From positions 1 through 46,266 of the forward strand of contig JAFIEQ010000015.1 of NCBI GenBank assembly GCA_020832455.1: a stretch of DNA of 46,266 bases. The letters run 5' to 3'. Both the position numbers and the translations under genes were made by a program. The notes below the pieces were generated by a model that ran no database searches, was not told the DNA's origin, and saw nothing but the letters and a program-made list of their open reading frames with translations. Shown here piece by piece: positions 31,902-39,195 of the stretch (its first letter is position 1; each line of letters opens with the position of its first letter). The DNA comes from Nitriliruptoraceae bacterium (lineage in GTDB: Bacteria; Actinomycetota; Nitriliruptoria; Nitriliruptorales; Nitriliruptoraceae).

Positions 31902-32804
31902 ATGTCCATCCTCCCCGCGATCCGCCTCGCCTCCGTCGTCAAGCGCTTCGGTGACCTGACGGCGGTCGACCACCTCGACCTCGAGGTCCCCCGCGGCAGC
32001 TGCTTTGGCCTGCTCGGCCCGAACGGCGCCGGGAAGTCGACCACGATGCGGATGCTCACCGGGCAGGCCGAGGCCGACGAGGGCATCGTCGAGGTGCTGG
32101 GACACCGCCTCCCCGGTGCGTCCCGACACGCCCGTGCGGTGTCCGGCGTGGTGCCGCAGGTCGACAACCTCGACGACGAACTCACCGTCGAGGAGAACCT
32201 GGCGGTCACCGCCCGGCTGCAGCGCATCCCGCGCGAGCGACGCCAGGAGGCCATCGCCCGGGGTCTACGGATCGCCCGACTCTCCGAGCGCGCCGAGGCC
32301 GCGACCCGATCGTTGTCCGGCGGCATGCGGCGACGGCTGTTGATCGCCCGAGGTCTGGTGCACGCCCCCGAACTGGTGCTGCTCGACGAGCCCACCGTCG
32401 GGCTCGACCCGCAGGTCCGCCAGCAGCTGTGGTCGACCATCGCGGAGATCCAGGCCGAGGGCGCGACGGTGCTGATGTCGACCCACTACATCGAGGAGGC
32501 CGAACGTCTCTGCGACGAGGTGGCGGTCATGCACCTCGGACGGGTCGTCGCGCAGGGTCCCCCGGCGACGCTGATCGCCTCGCACGTCGGTCGGGAGGTC
32601 CTGGAGGTCGACGGCGCGCCACCCACGCTCGCCCGGGTCGAACACGAGGCCCGCAGCGCGGGGCTCCGCACCCGCCGATCCGGGACGAGCGTGGCGGTCC
32701 TCGACGCCGAACAGCTCGACGGGCAGGCCTGGGCCCAGGGCGAGCGTCGCAAACCCACACTCGAGGACGTGTTCGTGGTCCTCACCGGCGAGGAGCTGGC
32801 ATGA
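31902..32804 (+). CDS. ABC-2 type exporter ATP-binding protein
   Basis: 300 residues. Complete ABC ATPase: Walker A LLGPNGAGKSTTMRML, the Q-loop in VVPQVDNLDDELTVEENL, signature SLSGGMRRRLLIARGL, Walker B LVLLDEPTVGLDP and H-loop STHYIEEAERLCD. The order and the C-terminal domain (QPTLEDVFxxLTG-like KPTLEDVFVVLTGEELA) fit the DrrA/NodI group, which exports drugs, polysaccharide precursors or lipids. ATG 31902 has GAGGTG upstream. The stop overlaps the permease start (ATGA). Confidence 0.88.
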   Translation: MSILPAIRLASVVKRFGDLTAVDHLDLEVPRGSCFGLLGPNGAGKSTTMRMLTGQAEADEGIVEVLGHRLPGASRHARAVSGVVPQVDNLDDELTVEENLAVTARLQRIPRERRQEAIARGLRIARLSERAEAATRSLSGGMRRRLLIARGLVHAPELVLLDEPTVGLDPQVRQQLWSTIAEIQAEGATVLMSTHYIEEAERLCDEVAVMHLGRVVAQGPPATLIASHVGREVLEVDGAPPTLARVEHEARSAGLRTRRSGTSVAVLDAEQLDGQAWAQGERRKPTLEDVFVVLTGEELA

Positions 32805-33628
32805 GCGCCACCACCACCGCACCCGACCGCGGCGGGTCGTTGACCGTCGGCGTCCGCCAACGCCGGTTCGAGCCGGGCGTGGTCGCCGCCATCGTCTACC
32901 GCGAGTGGCGGGTGTTCCGTCGCGTGTGGTTCTCGACGGCCTTCGGCTCGATCGTGGAACCGATCGTGTTCTTCGTCGGCTTCGGGTTCGGGTTCGGCGC
33001 GCTGATCAGCGAGGTCGCGGGGCTGTCCTACCTCGAGTTCATGGCGACCGGCACGATCGCGATCGGGATCATGTTCTCCGCGCTGTTCCCCGGGCTGATC
33101 AACGGCTACTCGCGACGCACCGAGCGCCACCTCTACGACGGACAGCTCGCCGCCCCCGTGACCGTGGCGGAGATCGTCGCCGGGGAGTCGTTGTGGAACG
33201 GGCTGCGCGTGTCGGTGGTGGCGATGGTCACCGTCGGGGTGGCCTTCGCCTTCGGGGTCCGGATGGGACCCGGTGTCGTGTTCATCCCCCTGATCGCGAT
33301 CATCAGCGGGTTCGGGCTGTGTGCGACCGGCGCCGCGTTCGCGGCGAAGCTACGCAGCTGGCACGGAGTGGACATCGTGGTCGGCGGTCTGATCGCCCCC
33401 ATGTTCGTGGTCGCAGGGACGTTCTTCCCGCTCGACGGGCTGCCCCGGTTCGCGGAACTGTTCGGACGGGTCAACCCGCTGTACCACTGCGTGGAGCTGC
33501 TCCGCGCGGCCGCGTTCGGCGGGTACGGGCTGTGGCAGGTGCTCGGCCACCTCGGCGCGGTCCTGCTGTTCAACCTGCTCGCCTGGCTGGTCGCCGTCCG
33601 GTTCGTGCGTCAAGCGCTGATCGACTGA
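32801..33628 (+). CDS. ABC-2 type exporter permease (NodJ/DrrB-like)
   Basis: 275 residues with six membrane helices, for example FGSIVEPIVFFVGFGFGFGALI, ATGTIAIGIMFSALFPGLING, VVAMVTVGVAFAFGVRMG and LGAVLLFNLLAWLVAVRFV. The amphipathic coupling segment RRTERHLYDGQLAAPVTVAEIVAGE and the FFPLDGLPRFAELFGRVNPLYHCVELLRAA region are the ABC-2 signature seen in NodJ/DrrB. It partners with the ATPase encoded just upstream by a 4-nt overlap. Substrate is unknown. Confidence 0.87.
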   Translation: MSATTTAPDRGGSLTVGVRQRRFEPGVVAAIVYREWRVFRRVWFSTAFGSIVEPIVFFVGFGFGFGALISEVAGLSYLEFMATGTIAIGIMFSALFPGLINGYSRRTERHLYDGQLAAPVTVAEIVAGESLWNGLRVSVVAMVTVGVAFAFGVRMGPGVVFIPLIAIISGFGLCATGAAFAAKLRSWHGVDIVVGGLIAPMFVVAGTFFPLDGLPRFAELFGRVNPLYHCVELLRAAAFGGYGLWQVLGHLGAVLLFNLLAWLVAVRFVRQALID

Positions 33629-33644
33629 CCCGCGGCGCGACCGC

Positions 33645-34328
33645 TCAGGGCGCGCAGTCCTCGGTGACCAGGCAGTAGCGGTCCCCGGGCTCGTCCACCA
33701 GCCCACGGACGTAGGCGCCACCACCCCGGCGCTGCGCCTCCGCGTCGGCCGCGTCCTGGTCGGGGAAGGGACCGGCCGCCACGACCCAGAGGTCCGGGGT
33801 CAGGGACGGGTAGTGGGTCGACCACAGCAGGACCACCTCGTCGCCCGCGGCGTCGGCACGGCGGCGGGCCTCCTGCTCGTCGACCTCGTCCGGGAACAAC
33901 GAGGCGGTCACCACGATGTAGCGGGCCTCGCCATCGGGCACGGCGATCGGGGCGTGGGGGCAGGCACCGAGGTCCCAGGGCCGCAGCTCCGCCGAGAGCT
34001 CCTCTGGGGCGAGTTCCGCCGTGCAGCCCCCGTCGAAGTCGACCCGCTGCGTGCCATCGCCTCCCGCATCGCCATCGGCAACGTCGTCGGCGGCGTCCTG
34101 GTCCCCCGCCTCCTCGCCGTCATCCCCCTCCTCGGGACCGTCCGCGCCCGGGGGCGCGGCGTCCCGGGGCGGGACCCCGCCACCCAGCGGGTCGCTGGCA
34201 CGCGGGACCGGGGCCGTCGTCACGAGGGCCAGCCCACCCCAGATCACGAACCCCAGGGAGATGATCGCGGCCAGCACGATCGCAGCGCGGACCTGCTCAC
34301 GCGGGAAGCGCATCGAAGGGGCAGCCAT
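33645..34328 (-). CDS. Single-TM protein with C-terminal SPOR-like domain
   Basis: 227 residues. A short cytoplasmic start (RFPREQVRA) is followed by one membrane helix (AIVLAAIISLGFVIWGGLALV). Next come a long Gly/Asp/Glu/Pro linker and a folded end in which two repeats, YIVVTASLFPDEVDEQEARRRADAA and LWVVAAGPFPDQDAADAEAQRR, have the strand-helix pattern of SPOR domains. SPOR domains bind denuded peptidoglycan at division sites. Two Cys (in DGGCTAELA and LGACPH) precede the domain, and another is near the C-terminus. ATG 34328 has GGAGG upstream. It is convergent with the ABC permease gene. Confidence 0.65.
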   Translation of the reverse strand: MAAPSMRFPREQVRAAIVLAAIISLGFVIWGGLALVTTAPVPRASDPLGGGVPPRDAAPPGADGPEEGDDGEEAGDQDAADDVADGDAGGDGTQRVDFDGGCTAELAPEELSAELRPWDLGACPHAPIAVPDGEARYIVVTASLFPDEVDEQEARRRADAAGDEVVLLWSTHYPSLTPDLWVVAAGPFPDQDAADAEAQRRGGGAYVRGLVDEPGDRYCLVTEDCAP

Positions 34329-34661
34329 CGGTGACCTCCGCCGTGCTCGCCGGGGGCGTTCCCGGGGGCGACGTCCGCGCGGTGGGGTGCGCGAGGTGGT
34401 GGGAACCCGATGACAGTAACCGGCCCGCCCGCGCTGGCCGGGGAGGTCACCCCGGACGGTCGGCCGCCCACGGGCCGACGGGTCGGCGCGAGCACGGGGT
34501 GGGCGTCGGTCGACATCGGGGTGGGCGTCGGTCGACGACCGCCCCTAGCGTGCACGTGTTCGCTCGCGCGATCGGCGCACCCGGACCGCGACGTGCACCA
34601 CACCGGCCGCACCCGCGGCCACCCTCGACCCGCGGACCGGACCGCCCGGGAGGACCCCTCG
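34329..34661. other. 333-bp divergent intergenic region with direct repeats and a promoter
   Basis: No gene accepted here; an in-frame ATG at 34410 would extend the downstream protein by 84 residues of Pro/Arg/Gly-rich sequence without family features. The region holds two perfect 19-bp repeats and a -10 candidate (see next entry). Confidence 0.5.
34496..34551 (+). promoter_or_regulatory. Two 19-bp direct repeats followed by a -10 element (TAGCGT)
   Basis: GGGGTGGGCGTCGGTCGAC occurs at 34496-34514 and again, identically, at 34518-34536, a 22-bp period that places both on the same DNA face. TAGCGT at 34546-34551 follows 9 bp later. The repeats cover the -35 position, as expected for activator binding or a repressor pair. 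Confidence 0.5.
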
Positions 34662-35204
34662 ATGACCGACTGGATGCTGCACCTCGCGCCCCTCGACGCG
34701 GGCGGGCACGGGTGGACGTGTCGTGGCCGCGTCGAGCAGGTCCTCGCGGACGAACCGATCCTGGACGCGACCGGGCTCACCGAGCGCGACGTCTGTGACG
34801 ACGGGCACGTGCACACGGACGTGACCCTGGGGCTCCGCACGCCGACGCGATTGCTGCACGTGATCGCCGGCGACGCCCAGCACGTGACCGACGAACACGA
34901 ACTCGGGCTGCAGTGCACGGTGACCGCCGTGCCCCTGCGGGCCATCACGGAGGTCGCCGTCGCGAGCTGGGACGGCGACGGGCAGCTCGTCGCGGAGGTC
35001 CGGGTCGGCCGCGACGGTGGCAGCTGGCAGGCGCTCGGCGACGTCCACGACTGCGGGGATCCCAACTGCGACATCCTGCCGGGCTCGATCCGGCTGGATG
35101 CGCGCTCGGAGGGCGTGGTGCTGCTGGCCGCCGGGGCCGACGCGGATGACCTCGTGCGCTTCGGCGCCGCGCTGTCGATCGCGGCCAGCAGCGTCAGCGG
35201 CTGA
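34662..35204 (+). CDS. Hypothetical protein
   Basis: 180 residues, not recognised. It is soluble and acidic, rich in His, Asp and Cys in its middle: LTERDVCDDGHVHTDVTLGL and LGDVHDCGDPNCDILPGSIRL. The Cys/His spacing could bind a metal but does not match a zinc finger I know. It ends with a helix (DDLVRFGAALSIAASSVSG). ATG 34662 follows GGAGG at 8 nt. It is transcribed alone, with two direct repeats at its promoter. Confidence 0.6.
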   Translation: MTDWMLHLAPLDAGGHGWTCRGRVEQVLADEPILDATGLTERDVCDDGHVHTDVTLGLRTPTRLLHVIAGDAQHVTDEHELGLQCTVTAVPLRAITEVAVASWDGDGQLVAEVRVGRDGGSWQALGDVHDCGDPNCDILPGSIRLDARSEGVVLLAAGADADDLVRFGAALSIAASSVSG

Positions 35205-35218
35205 ACGCGTCCCCGCTG
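35195..35218. terminator. Convergent hairpin between the hypothetical gene and the XRE regulator
   Basis: CAGCGG (35195-35200) pairs with CCGCTG (35213-35218) across 12 nt that include the stop codon at 35202-35204. It fills the 15-bp gap between convergent genes. Confidence 0.35.
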
Positions 35219-35219
35219 G

Positions 35220-35462
35220 TCACGAGGCGGTCCGGCTCGTGTCGCTGATGCGCGGGAACGGTTCGATGGAGAACACGACCTCGACCGGGAGCTCGAAGAA
35301 CGCCGCGATGCGCAGCGCCAGGTGCAGGCTCGGGCTGTACTCCCCCCGTTCCAGGTAGCCCACCGTCTGGTAGTGGACCCCGAGCGCCTCGGCGAGTTCG
35401 CGGCGGGACACGCCCTGTTCCGCTCGGAGCAGGGCGATGCGGTTGTGGACGGTCTCGCTCAT
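35220..35462 (-). CDS. XRE-family HTH transcriptional regulator
   Basis: 80 residues, a single Cro/CI-type helix-turn-helix domain: RIALLRAEQGVSRRELAEALGVHYQTVGYLERGEYSPSLHLALRIAAFFELPVEVVFSIEPF. This is the small YgzD/PlcR-less type that commonly sits beside ABC-2 exporters. It is the third gene of the ATPase-permease-regulator operon, 10 bp after the permease. Autoregulation of that operon is therefore likely, and it is the only DNA-binding regulator I see in region 3 that could read the shared TTGCAC elements. ATG 35462 follows GAGGAG. Confidence 0.88.
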   Translation of the reverse strand: MSETVHNRIALLRAEQGVSRRELAEALGVHYQTVGYLERGEYSPSLHLALRIAAFFELPVEVVFSIEPFPRISDTSRTAS

Positions 35463-35472
35463 GGGCTCCTCG

Positions 35473-36327
35473 TCACCGGACGAACTGGGCCGCCTGGTCC
35501 CGCGCCTGGGCTACGGCCGCTCCCGACTGCCGACGCGCCATCCGCCGCACGAGCAGGGTCGCGGGGACCGTGCCGATCACGGACCACACGATGAGCGCGG
35601 TGACCCCCAGGCCCAGACGCCAGACCCCGCCGAGCTCCCCGACCACCGCGGCCTCGGGCAGGAACGCGTAGCGCAGCAGGTGGGCCAGCCAGTACAGCGG
35701 GAACAGCTGCGCGAGCGTGCGGACCCAGGGCCACAGCGCCTCCATCGACCCGAAGATGCCCGAGATCCAGGCGAGCGCGACGATCGGCAGCATCCCCCAG
35801 GTGGTGACCTGCTGGATCTTGCGGACCAGGGAACCGACGACGAAGCCCAGCGGCAGGGTCGCCAGCACCCCGAGCAGGATGGCCCCGATCGCCACGACCC
35901 ACCGCGCCGGGTCGGTCGGTACGGCCCCATCGAACAGGATGGCCGAGCCGCCGAGCACCACCACCGCCACGGGGACGATGCCCAGCACGTTGAGCAGCCC
36001 CAGTCCGGTGAGGTAGCCGTGCAGCCCGTAGGGCGCCATGCGGCTGCGCAGCAGCGTGCCGTCCTCCCGCTCCAGCGCCAACGCGTAGGCCGGACCCACC
36101 AGGATGGAGAACACGATGATCCCCGCCAGCAGGCTCGGCAGTGCCACCTGCGGCACCGTCAGCGACGTGCCCTCGAGCACGTCATCGCGGCTGAGCCAGA
36201 GCAGCCCCAGCGCACCGAGCCCGAAGAAGACGTAGAAGCCCTGGTCCTGCGGGCTGCGCAGCCCGACGACGAACTCGTGCCAGCCGCGGGCCAGCCCGAT
36301 GCGGATAGCGTGCACGCGAGCGTTCAT
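35473..36327 (-). CDS. ABC-2 type exporter permease
   Basis: 284 residues with about six membrane helices, including GFYVFFGLGALGLLWLSRD, VALPSLLAGIIVFSILVGPAYAL, LGLLNVLGIVPVAVVVLGGSAI and ATLPLGFVVGSLV. The loop LEREDGTLLRSRMAPYGLHGYL and the later GSMEALWPWVRTLAQLFPLYWLAHLLR are ABC-2 membrane-domain features. ATG 36327 overlaps the stop of the ATPase gene. Substrate is unknown. The pairing with a small XRE regulator suggests an inducible efflux or peptide-exporting unit. Confidence 0.85.
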   Translation of the reverse strand: MNARVHAIRIGLARGWHEFVVGLRSPQDQGFYVFFGLGALGLLWLSRDDVLEGTSLTVPQVALPSLLAGIIVFSILVGPAYALALEREDGTLLRSRMAPYGLHGYLTGLGLLNVLGIVPVAVVVLGGSAILFDGAVPTDPARWVVAIGAILLGVLATLPLGFVVGSLVRKIQQVTTWGMLPIVALAWISGIFGSMEALWPWVRTLAQLFPLYWLAHLLRYAFLPEAAVVGELGGVWRLGLGVTALIVWSVIGTVPATLLVRRMARRQSGAAVAQARDQAAQFVR

Positions 36328-37256
36328 CGGCGTTCCTCCGTGACTAGCGCGGGCGCGACCGGTCGGACGACCTCGCGGTCCTCGAGGTGGGCTCGGACGA
36401 ACTCCAGGTAGGTGTCCTCGAGGCTCGCCCGGCGCACCTCCAGGTCCTCGATCCCCCGCGGGTGCTGTCCGAGCAGCTCCCGCACGTAGGCCGTGGCGTC
36501 CTGTGTCGCGTGGACCATCCGCTGTCCGTCCTGCGTCCAGCGGACCTCCGCGCTGGCACGGATCTGCCGTGCGAGCGCGTCCGCGGAGCCGTTCGCGACG
36601 ATCCGTCCACCGGCCAGGATCAGGATGCGATCGGCGAGCTTCTCCGCCTCGGAGAGGTCGTGCGTGGTCAGCAGGACGGTGGTGCCCTCCAGGTCCGTCA
36701 GCCGGTGGATCAGGTCGTGGAACTCCCGCCGGGCCTGCGGATCGAAGCCGGCGGTCGGCTCGTCGAGGAAGAGCAGTTCCGGGCGCCCGATGATCCCCAC
36801 GGCGACATCCAGCCGGCGGCGCTGCCCACCCGAGAGGGTGAGGATCCGTTGGTCCGCGGCGTCGCCGAGGCCGACGAGGTCGATCACCTCCTCGGTGTCC
36901 AGGGGGCGTTGGCGTTCCGGGGTCGAAAACGGTCGGTAGTACGACCCCAGGTGCGCGATGAGGTCGCGCGGCGTCCACCGGGCGTGATCGCGCCAGGACT
37001 GCAGCACCACGCCGATGCGCGCCCGCCAGGCCTCGTCCGCCACCAGGGGGTCGACCCCGAGCACGTCGATCTCCCCGGCCGAGGGGCGGCGGAACCCCTC
37101 GAGGATCTCGATCGTGGTGGTCTTGCCGGCACCGTTGGGCCCGAGCAGGCCGACCACCTCACCGCGGTGGACCTCGAGATCGACGCCGCGCAGGACGTCG
37201 TTGGTGCCGTAGCGCATCCGCAGATCGCGGACGCGCACCACCGGCTCGGTGGTCAT
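36324..37256 (-). CDS. ABC-2 type exporter ATP-binding protein
   Basis: 310 residues. Walker A LLGPNGAGKTTTIEILEG, Q-loop VVLQSWRDHARWTP, signature TLSGGQRRRLDVAVGI, Walker B LLFLDEPTAGFDPQ and H-loop TTHDLSEAEKLAD are all intact. The C-terminal part (SLEDTYLEFVRAHLED) fits the CcmA/DrrA group. ATG 37256 has GGAGG at 7 nt; a longer in-frame start (37286) lies inside the promoter-operator region and is rejected. It is the first gene of a three-gene operon with a permease and an XRE regulator. Confidence 0.9.
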   Translation of the reverse strand: MTTEPVVRVRDLRMRYGTNDVLRGVDLEVHRGEVVGLLGPNGAGKTTTIEILEGFRRPSAGEIDVLGVDPLVADEAWRARIGVVLQSWRDHARWTPRDLIAHLGSYYRPFSTPERQRPLDTEEVIDLVGLGDAADQRILTLSGGQRRRLDVAVGIIGRPELLFLDEPTAGFDPQARREFHDLIHRLTDLEGTTVLLTTHDLSEAEKLADRILILAGGRIVANGSADALARQIRASAEVRWTQDGQRMVHATQDATAYVRELLGQHPRGIEDLEVRRASLEDTYLEFVRAHLEDREVVRPVAPALVTEERR

Positions 37257-37270
37257 GATCGATCCTCCCC

Positions 37271-37361
37271 GTGCAACAGCCGTCATGGTCGTGCAACAGA
37301 TATAGCATGTCTACTACATGCCTGTCTATGCGGGCTGTCCATGCGGGCTGTCCATGCCGGA
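37271..37361 (-). promoter_or_regulatory. Complex promoter of the ABC-XRE operon
   Basis: Reading the minus strand: three 13-bp tandem repeats of the form (G)CCCGCATGGACA (37361-37323); then -35 TAGACA, which overlaps the last repeat; an 18-bp spacer filled by the inverted repeat GCATGT-AGTAG-ACATGC (37321-37305); -10 TATATC (37304-37299); and TTGCAC twice (37296-37291 and 37276-37271), 20 bp apart. The -35/-10 pair is among the best matches in the window, and the stretch is clearly more AT-rich than its surroundings. The palindrome and TTGCAC sites are candidate operators for the XRE regulator. Confidence 0.6.
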
Positions 37362-37405
37362 GTAGCCGCACCGGGGCGGCCACGCCGTGCGGCGCGGGCG
37401 ACCGG

Positions 37406-39133
37406 TCAGCGCTCGGCGACGACCAGCCGGCCGCCGCCCTCGCGCTTCGCGTCGTACATGGCGGCATCCGCGCCCTGCAGCAGCGCATCGATCGGATCGT
37501 CCCCCCGGCCCTCGATGACCCCGACACTGGCGCCGAGGGTGATGGGACCGACGGGTCCGACGAACGGCTCGGCCAGCGCCTCCACGAGGCGTCGACCCAG
37601 CTCGGAGCCCATCCGCAGGTCCGCCCCGGGGCACAGCACGATGAACTCGTCTCCCCCGATCCGACCGACGGTGTCGGTCGCACGCAGACGCGAACAGAGC
37701 CGGTCGGCGACCTCGACGAGGATCCGGTCCCCGACGCCGTGCCCGTAGGCATCGTTCACGGCCTTGAACCCGTCGAGGTCCACGAACAGGACGGTGAACG
37801 TCTCCTCCTCCGGGTTGCGCGGACGGCGGACCTGCGCGAGACGGTCCATCACCAGCACCCGGTTGGGCAGCCCCGTGAGCTCGTCGTGCAGCGACCGGTG
37901 CTCGATGGCGTCCAACGCCTCCCAGCGCCGTAGCGCGGCATCCGCGAGCGAGGCCACCGTGCGTAGGAACCGCGGGTCGGTGGCCGGTCGCTCGGGCTCA
38001 CCGTCCACCCCGAGGTCCAGCAGGCGCGCACCGCGGCTCCCGATCGCCATGCCGGCCGGCTGCTCCGTGCCGACGGGCGCGGTCGGGAGCACCAGGACGT
38101 GGTCGCCGACGGTCTCCTCGAGCACCGCTGCGAGCCGGTCGAGGAACGCCTCCGGCCCCGCGGCGGTCACGGCTGCCTGCCCGATCAGCATCAACGCGCG
38201 GTCCTGCGCGGTGTGACGGCGGCGCTCGAGCAGCAGGACCTCGCGCTCACGCACCACGCTCCACAGCCGCCAGACCACGACCCCCAACAGCCCGATGGCG
38301 GCGACGACGGTCGCCAGCCCGAGTGCCTGCGCGGACCGGACCAGCACGACGACGATGGCGACGAGCGCCATCGCGTTGGTCGCCAGCGACCCCCACGGCC
38401 CGGCCGTGCGCACCGGCAGCCCCGGCTCGGCGAGCTCCGACAGCGAGGGGTGCGCCCAGGCTGCGGCGACGGCCAGGAAGACCACGGACCAACTCGTCAG
38501 CGACAGCCACGAGGGGCGGCCACCGGCGAGCACGAACGACACGTCGCCCACGAGTCCCGCTGTGGCCGCGAGCACGAGCAGCCAGGCAGCGGGGAGCCGG
38601 ACCGCGTCCGCGGCGAGCAGCCGGACCGTGGCACCCAGGGTGAGCGCCATCAGCAGCGGCAGGCTCAACCAGAGGGCGGCCTCGAGCGCGGAGCCCAACG
38701 CGACCGCCTCGGTGTCGGCGGTGACCTCGAGGAAGATGGTGGCCACGGCGACCAGCGCCACGAGTGCATCGAGGCACAGCACCCGGGCCGCGATGCCCGT
38801 CCGTCGGCGCAGCAGGGTGACGGTGGCGACCACGACCAGGCCGTAACAGGCGAGGAACGCCGATGGCCCGAGCAGCCGCAGCGGCGCGGGCGCATCCGAG
38901 GTGAGCACCGCGAGCTGCAGGATCCAGGCGAGCGTCGCCATCGCCAGGGCTGCCGGTAGCCACCCGAGGGAGCGGCGCAGCGGCGGCGGGAACGTGCGCA
39001 CGGCCCGCCAGCTCACGACCGTCGCGGCGGCGGCGATGAGGGGCATGGCCACCTGGCCGACACGCAGCGCGAGCGCAGCGAGGACCACCACCCCGATGGT
39101 GGCGATCGTGAGGAGACGTCCGCGCGCGATCAT
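37406..39133 (-). CDS. Membrane-bound GGDEF diguanylate cyclase
   Basis: 575 residues. About nine or ten membrane helices fill residues 1-290 (for example LLTIATIGVVVLAALALRVG and LATVVAAIGLLGVVVWRLW). A short helical/GAF-like linker leads to the GGDEF domain (about 410-575). The domain is complete: SLHDELTGLPNRVLVMDRL, LFVDLDGFKAVNDAYGHGVGD, the active site GGDEF at 493-497 and an RxxD inhibitory site (RATD, 484-487) at the standard five-residue distance. It should make cyclic di-GMP under product inhibition. No EAL domain. ATG 39133 has a weak ribosome site. It lies 62 bp after the calpain-like effector and may share its transcript. Confidence 0.88.
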   Translation of the reverse strand: MIARGRLLTIATIGVVVLAALALRVGQVAMPLIAAAATVVSWRAVRTFPPPLRRSLGWLPAALAMATLAWILQLAVLTSDAPAPLRLLGPSAFLACYGLVVVATVTLLRRRTGIAARVLCLDALVALVAVATIFLEVTADTEAVALGSALEAALWLSLPLLMALTLGATVRLLAADAVRLPAAWLLVLAATAGLVGDVSFVLAGGRPSWLSLTSWSVVFLAVAAAWAHPSLSELAEPGLPVRTAGPWGSLATNAMALVAIVVVLVRSAQALGLATVVAAIGLLGVVVWRLWSVVREREVLLLERRRHTAQDRALMLIGQAAVTAAGPEAFLDRLAAVLEETVGDHVLVLPTAPVGTEQPAGMAIGSRGARLLDLGVDGEPERPATDPRFLRTVASLADAALRRWEALDAIEHRSLHDELTGLPNRVLVMDRLAQVRRPRNPEEETFTVLFVDLDGFKAVNDAYGHGVGDRILVEVADRLCSRLRATDTVGRIGGDEFIVLCPGADLRMGSELGRRLVEALAEPFVGPVGPITLGASVGVIEGRGDDPIDALLQGADAAMYDAKREGGGRLVVAER

Positions 39134-39195
39134 GCCCCGCCTGTCGGCCCACCGCGCGGTCCTGCAAGGGGTGGTGGTGCGGGAGCTGGCACCGT

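Noticed and set aside
34410-34661. Upstream extension of the 34662-35204 protein from an ATG at 34410
   Set aside because: The extension covers the direct repeats and -10 candidate and is Pro/Arg/Gly-rich; ATG 34662 has a clear GGAGG.
35473-36978. A 501-codon form of the second ABC permease
   Set aside because: The extra 217 codons are antisense-like and lie out of frame inside the ATPase gene; ATG 36327 overlaps the ATPase stop and matches the family start.
37323-37361. Attachment site or mobile element scar suggested by tandem 13-mers and AT-rich DNA
   Set aside because: No integrase, transposase, tRNA or terminal inverted repeats nearby; the position upstream of a good promoter fits regulation better.
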